A stretch of 64,000 nt of DNA from an uncultured Bacteroidota bacterium (lineage in GTDB: Bacteria > Bacteroidota > Bacteroidia > UKL13-3): assembly GCA_903850915.1 (NCBI GenBank), contig CAINMV010000001.1, forward strand, positions 44,557 through 108,556. Reading direction: 5' to 3'. The notes beneath the pieces are model-generated. The model was not told the DNA's origin and made no database searches. It saw only the letters and a program-made list of their open reading frames with translations. Of this stretch, positions 62,115 through 64,000 are shown piece by piece. The position numbers and the translations under genes are program-made. Every line of letters begins with the position of its first letter. The first letter of the stretch is position 1.

Positions 62115-64000
62115 GTGCGACTGTTAAAATATTTTATCCTGTGCCTTTTTTTATTCTCTTCTTCTGGCCTTATTGCGCAAATTACCGAGCCAAGATGGGA
62201 AGTGATAAGTTCGCAGAATTTTGATTTATACCTTCCGAAGTCATCCGAACTAGATTACAATCGTTTGTTAAATGATGCCGAAAAACATTTAACTTATTGT
62301 GAAAGTTTGTTTGATTATCACATAAACGAAAGTATCCGCTTGGTGCTTTCTAGAAACGAGAATATCGTAAAATTACCTATATCCTTAAATAATTCACATT
62401 CCACAGAGGTAGAGTTTGATAGACATACTGGATATGTTGTTAGTAATGCAGACTATGATGATATACTCCTTCAAACTAAAAATGCAATTGTAACCATACT
62501 TTTTAATGATTTGATGTATGGAAAAACCTTTCAAGATCGAATACAAAATAGTGCAATTTTACAAGTTCATAATTGGTTTTTAAAAGGGCTAGTAGCCTAT
62601 TGTAATGAGCCATGGAATGGACATTACGATGGTTTAATGCGTGATTATTTCTTGAGAAATAAATCTCCTGGCTTTAACGTTTTGATTGAACAAAATGAAA
62701 CACTTGCCGGATATAGTTTTTGGAAATATATACTGAATCAATATGGGGAACAAAATATTTCTAACACGCTCTACATATCGCATTTAAGCAGGAGCATTGA
62801 GAGTGGCTTGTATTTTGTGTTTGGAAAGGACTATGCAACCTTGATGAAAGAATGGCAAGGGTATTACAAATTAATTTATTTAAACGAGTTCCCAAGTAGT
62901 AAAAATCCCTCAAACTCATTTATTCTCCATACCAATCGAATGCAAAAGATTGAGGTTTCGCCTGATGGAAAATATATCGCAGGCGTATGTTTGGGTGCAT
63001 TTAATACCAAGGTTTATTGCCTTGATTTACAAAAAAGTAAACGACAATTAGTAAAAACATTAAATGGAAATGCGGATGTTATACTTCGATGGAAAATGAG
63101 TGGAAGTAACGCTCAGTTAATTTACAATATCTCAGGGTTGACCAGCGACATCCTTTTGTTTTATTCCCCTTCAAAACGCAGGACGTTAAATTGGATTCCT
63201 GTAAAAGATTTTGATAAGCTAATAAATTTCGACATCGATGAATACAACAACTTCGTTTTCTATGGAGTTAAGAAATCAAAAACATATTTTGTTCATTACT
63301 CTAGTGAGTCACAAATACTGAAAACACTTTTAACAGATGTTAGCTTATTAGATATTCGGATTCTCGAAGACAACGTATATTATGCTTTAAATTCGAGTTC
63401 TGAGAGTCTGCTTATTTCAAATCGTAATAAAATCGATACTTTGCTGAGATTTCCGAAGTCATCTGTTTTTAAAATTTTAAGTGTTGATTCTTTAAATATT
63501 TATTTTATAGCTAATTTTAGCGGATTAAATCAAGTATATCAGTATAATTTAAATCTTAAGTTTGCCAAAGTTTTCACTAATTTTTTGCATTACTCTTCAT
63601 CTATTACCGCAATGCCATTCGGAGAACATTGTTATTATACCCAGGGCAGCGATACTAAGATTCATGTTGGCATTGTCAATTTTCATGAGTTGAGCACCGA
63701 CGAACAACCTTTTGCATTTTTTACCTTAAATCCAAAGGGACAATCTCAAAAGCCGGTTCCCTTTCAGATAGATAGTTTAATAATAGATAGTTCGGCCAAC
63801 GGCAATGAAATCAACAATAAATATTATTTTTTAACAGGCTTCAAGGATGACAATAGGAAAGACTATCAACTTTTGCTAGATAGCTTGAAACAAGCGATGA
63901 GGTCAAACAAAATCAATCTTTCGATCTCCAAAAACTATGAGTTGAATTTTGCAACCTTAAAGGTATCATTACTACAATTGGATAATACCAACTATCTGAA
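62115..64000 (+). CDS. Secreted protein with MA-like N-terminal region and TolB-like propeller (3' truncated; not in ORF track)
   Basis: An open frame of 628 codons runs to the window edge without a stop, which is why the track omits it. GTG 62115 is the only start after TAA at 62103. Signal peptide MRLLKYFILCLFLFSSSGLIAQ. Then PRWEVISSQNFDLYLPKS and VHNWFLKGLVAYCNEPWNG resemble Bacteroidota proteins with a peptidase MA-like region followed by a PD40/TolB-like propeller. Here no HExxH zinc motif is seen, so peptidase activity is doubtful. Possible propeller strands: IEVSPDGKYIAGVCLG. Likely periplasmic or surface, function unknown. Confidence 0.75.
   Translation, partial: MRLLKYFILCLFLFSSSGLIAQITEPRWEVISSQNFDLYLPKSSELDYNRLLNDAEKHLTYCESLFDYHINESIRLVLSRNENIVKLPISLNNSHSTEVEFDRHTGYVVSNADYDDILLQTKNAIVTILFNDLMYGKTFQDRIQNSAILQVHNWFLKGLVAYCNEPWNGHYDGLMRDYFLRNKSPGFNVLIEQNETLAGYSFWKYILNQYGEQNISNTLYISHLSRSIESGLYFVFGKDYATLMKEWQGYYKLIYLNEFPSSKNPSNSFILHTNRMQKIEVSPDGKYIAGVCLGAFNTKVYCLDLQKSKRQLVKTLNGNADVILRWKMSGSNAQLIYNISGLTSDILLFYSPSKRRTLNWIPVKDFDKLINFDIDEYNNFVFYGVKKSKTYFVHYSSESQILKTLLTDVSLLDIRILEDNVYYALNSSSESLLISNRNKIDTLLRFPKSSVFKILSVDSLNIYFIANFSGLNQVYQYNLNLKFAKVFTNFLHYSSSITAMPFGEHCYYTQGSDTKIHVGIVNFHELSTDEQPFAFFTLNPKGQSQKPVPFQIDSLIIDSSANGNEINNKYYFLTGFKDDNRKDYQLLLDSLKQAMRSNKINLSISKNYELNFATLKVSLLQLDNTNYL

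Noticed and set aside
1-64000. Prophage, transposon, toxin-antitoxin, restriction or CRISPR-Cas defence system
   Set aside because: I found no integrase, transposase, methyltransferase/endonuclease pair, toxin pair or Cas gene. The AlbA_2 protein alone is not evidence for a defence locus.

Overview
The window is about 64 kb of an AT-rich genome from a Bacteroidota bacterium. Evidence for this is: four proteins ending in a type IX secretion (T9SS) type A sorting domain; a gldA-gldF-gldG gliding/T9SS-associated ABC transporter; a fused alpha/beta 2-oxoacid dehydrogenase E1; a short NuoG; a split transketolase; few Shine-Dalgarno sequences with many TTG/GTG starts; and repeated matches to the Bacteroidota -7 promoter element TAnnTTTG. 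I cannot fix the order or family. I see no rRNA, insertion sequence, prophage or CRISPR array, so this is mostly core chromosome.

Layout. 1-4.3 kb: tail of an HtrA-type protease, fused E1 dehydrogenase, fructose-1,6-bisphosphatase. 4.4-9.7 kb (minus): gldG, gldF, gldA, a THUMP-like methyltransferase and an FkbM methyltransferase. 9.9-14.3 kb (plus): DnaJ-domain protein, NhaD antiporter, PriA. 14.3-15.3 kb (minus): a solitary short NuoG. 15.5-23.5 kb (plus): ileS, a histone-H1-like/DksA-like fusion, lspA, ribF, an M23-LysM protein and an AlbA_2 protein. 23.6-32.8 kb (plus): two large tandem paralogous T9SS cargo proteins with Calx-beta domains, a PD40 propeller protein and an M28 peptidase. 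32.9-39.3 kb (minus): a serine hydrolase lipoprotein, dxr, a BtuB-like TonB receptor behind a cobalamin riboswitch, and an RNA helicase. 39.5-42.0 kb: a second M28 peptidase convergent with a cysteine desulfurase. 42.1-47.2 kb (plus): tRNA-Trp, secE, nusG, pdhB, hsp20 and a PpiD-like foldase. 47.2-48.9 kb: a lone lipoprotein hydrolase in loosely packed DNA. 48.9-54.1 kb (minus): M4 metalloprotease T9SS cargo, queE, folD. 54.2-56.1 kb (plus): a PurF-like enzyme. 56.2-61.9 kb (minus): SBBP-repeat T9SS cargo, mgtE, a VWA protein and the N-terminal transketolase subunit. 62.1-64 kb (plus): a secreted protein that runs off the window and is absent from the ORF track.

How the genes fit together. 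One theme is the cell envelope and export: SecE, signal peptidase II, PpiD-like and HtrA-like quality control, M23 wall hydrolase, GldAFG and T9SS cargo. The others are ordinary housekeeping: isoprenoid, riboflavin, folate and queuosine biosynthesis, central carbon metabolism and translation. No strong candidate for a completely new system was found. The most interesting items are the swapped GXHH signature of IleRS (predicted mupirocin hyper-resistance), the lysine-rich tail fused to a DksA-like domain that has lost most of its zinc ligands, the B12 riboswitch/receptor unit, several normally paired genes standing alone (nuoG, transketolase N-half, pdhB, secE-nusG without tuf or rplK), and the unannotated ORF at the right edge. 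Several start codons were moved from the ORF-track position because the track start lies inside a promoter element or upstream of a clear signal peptide.
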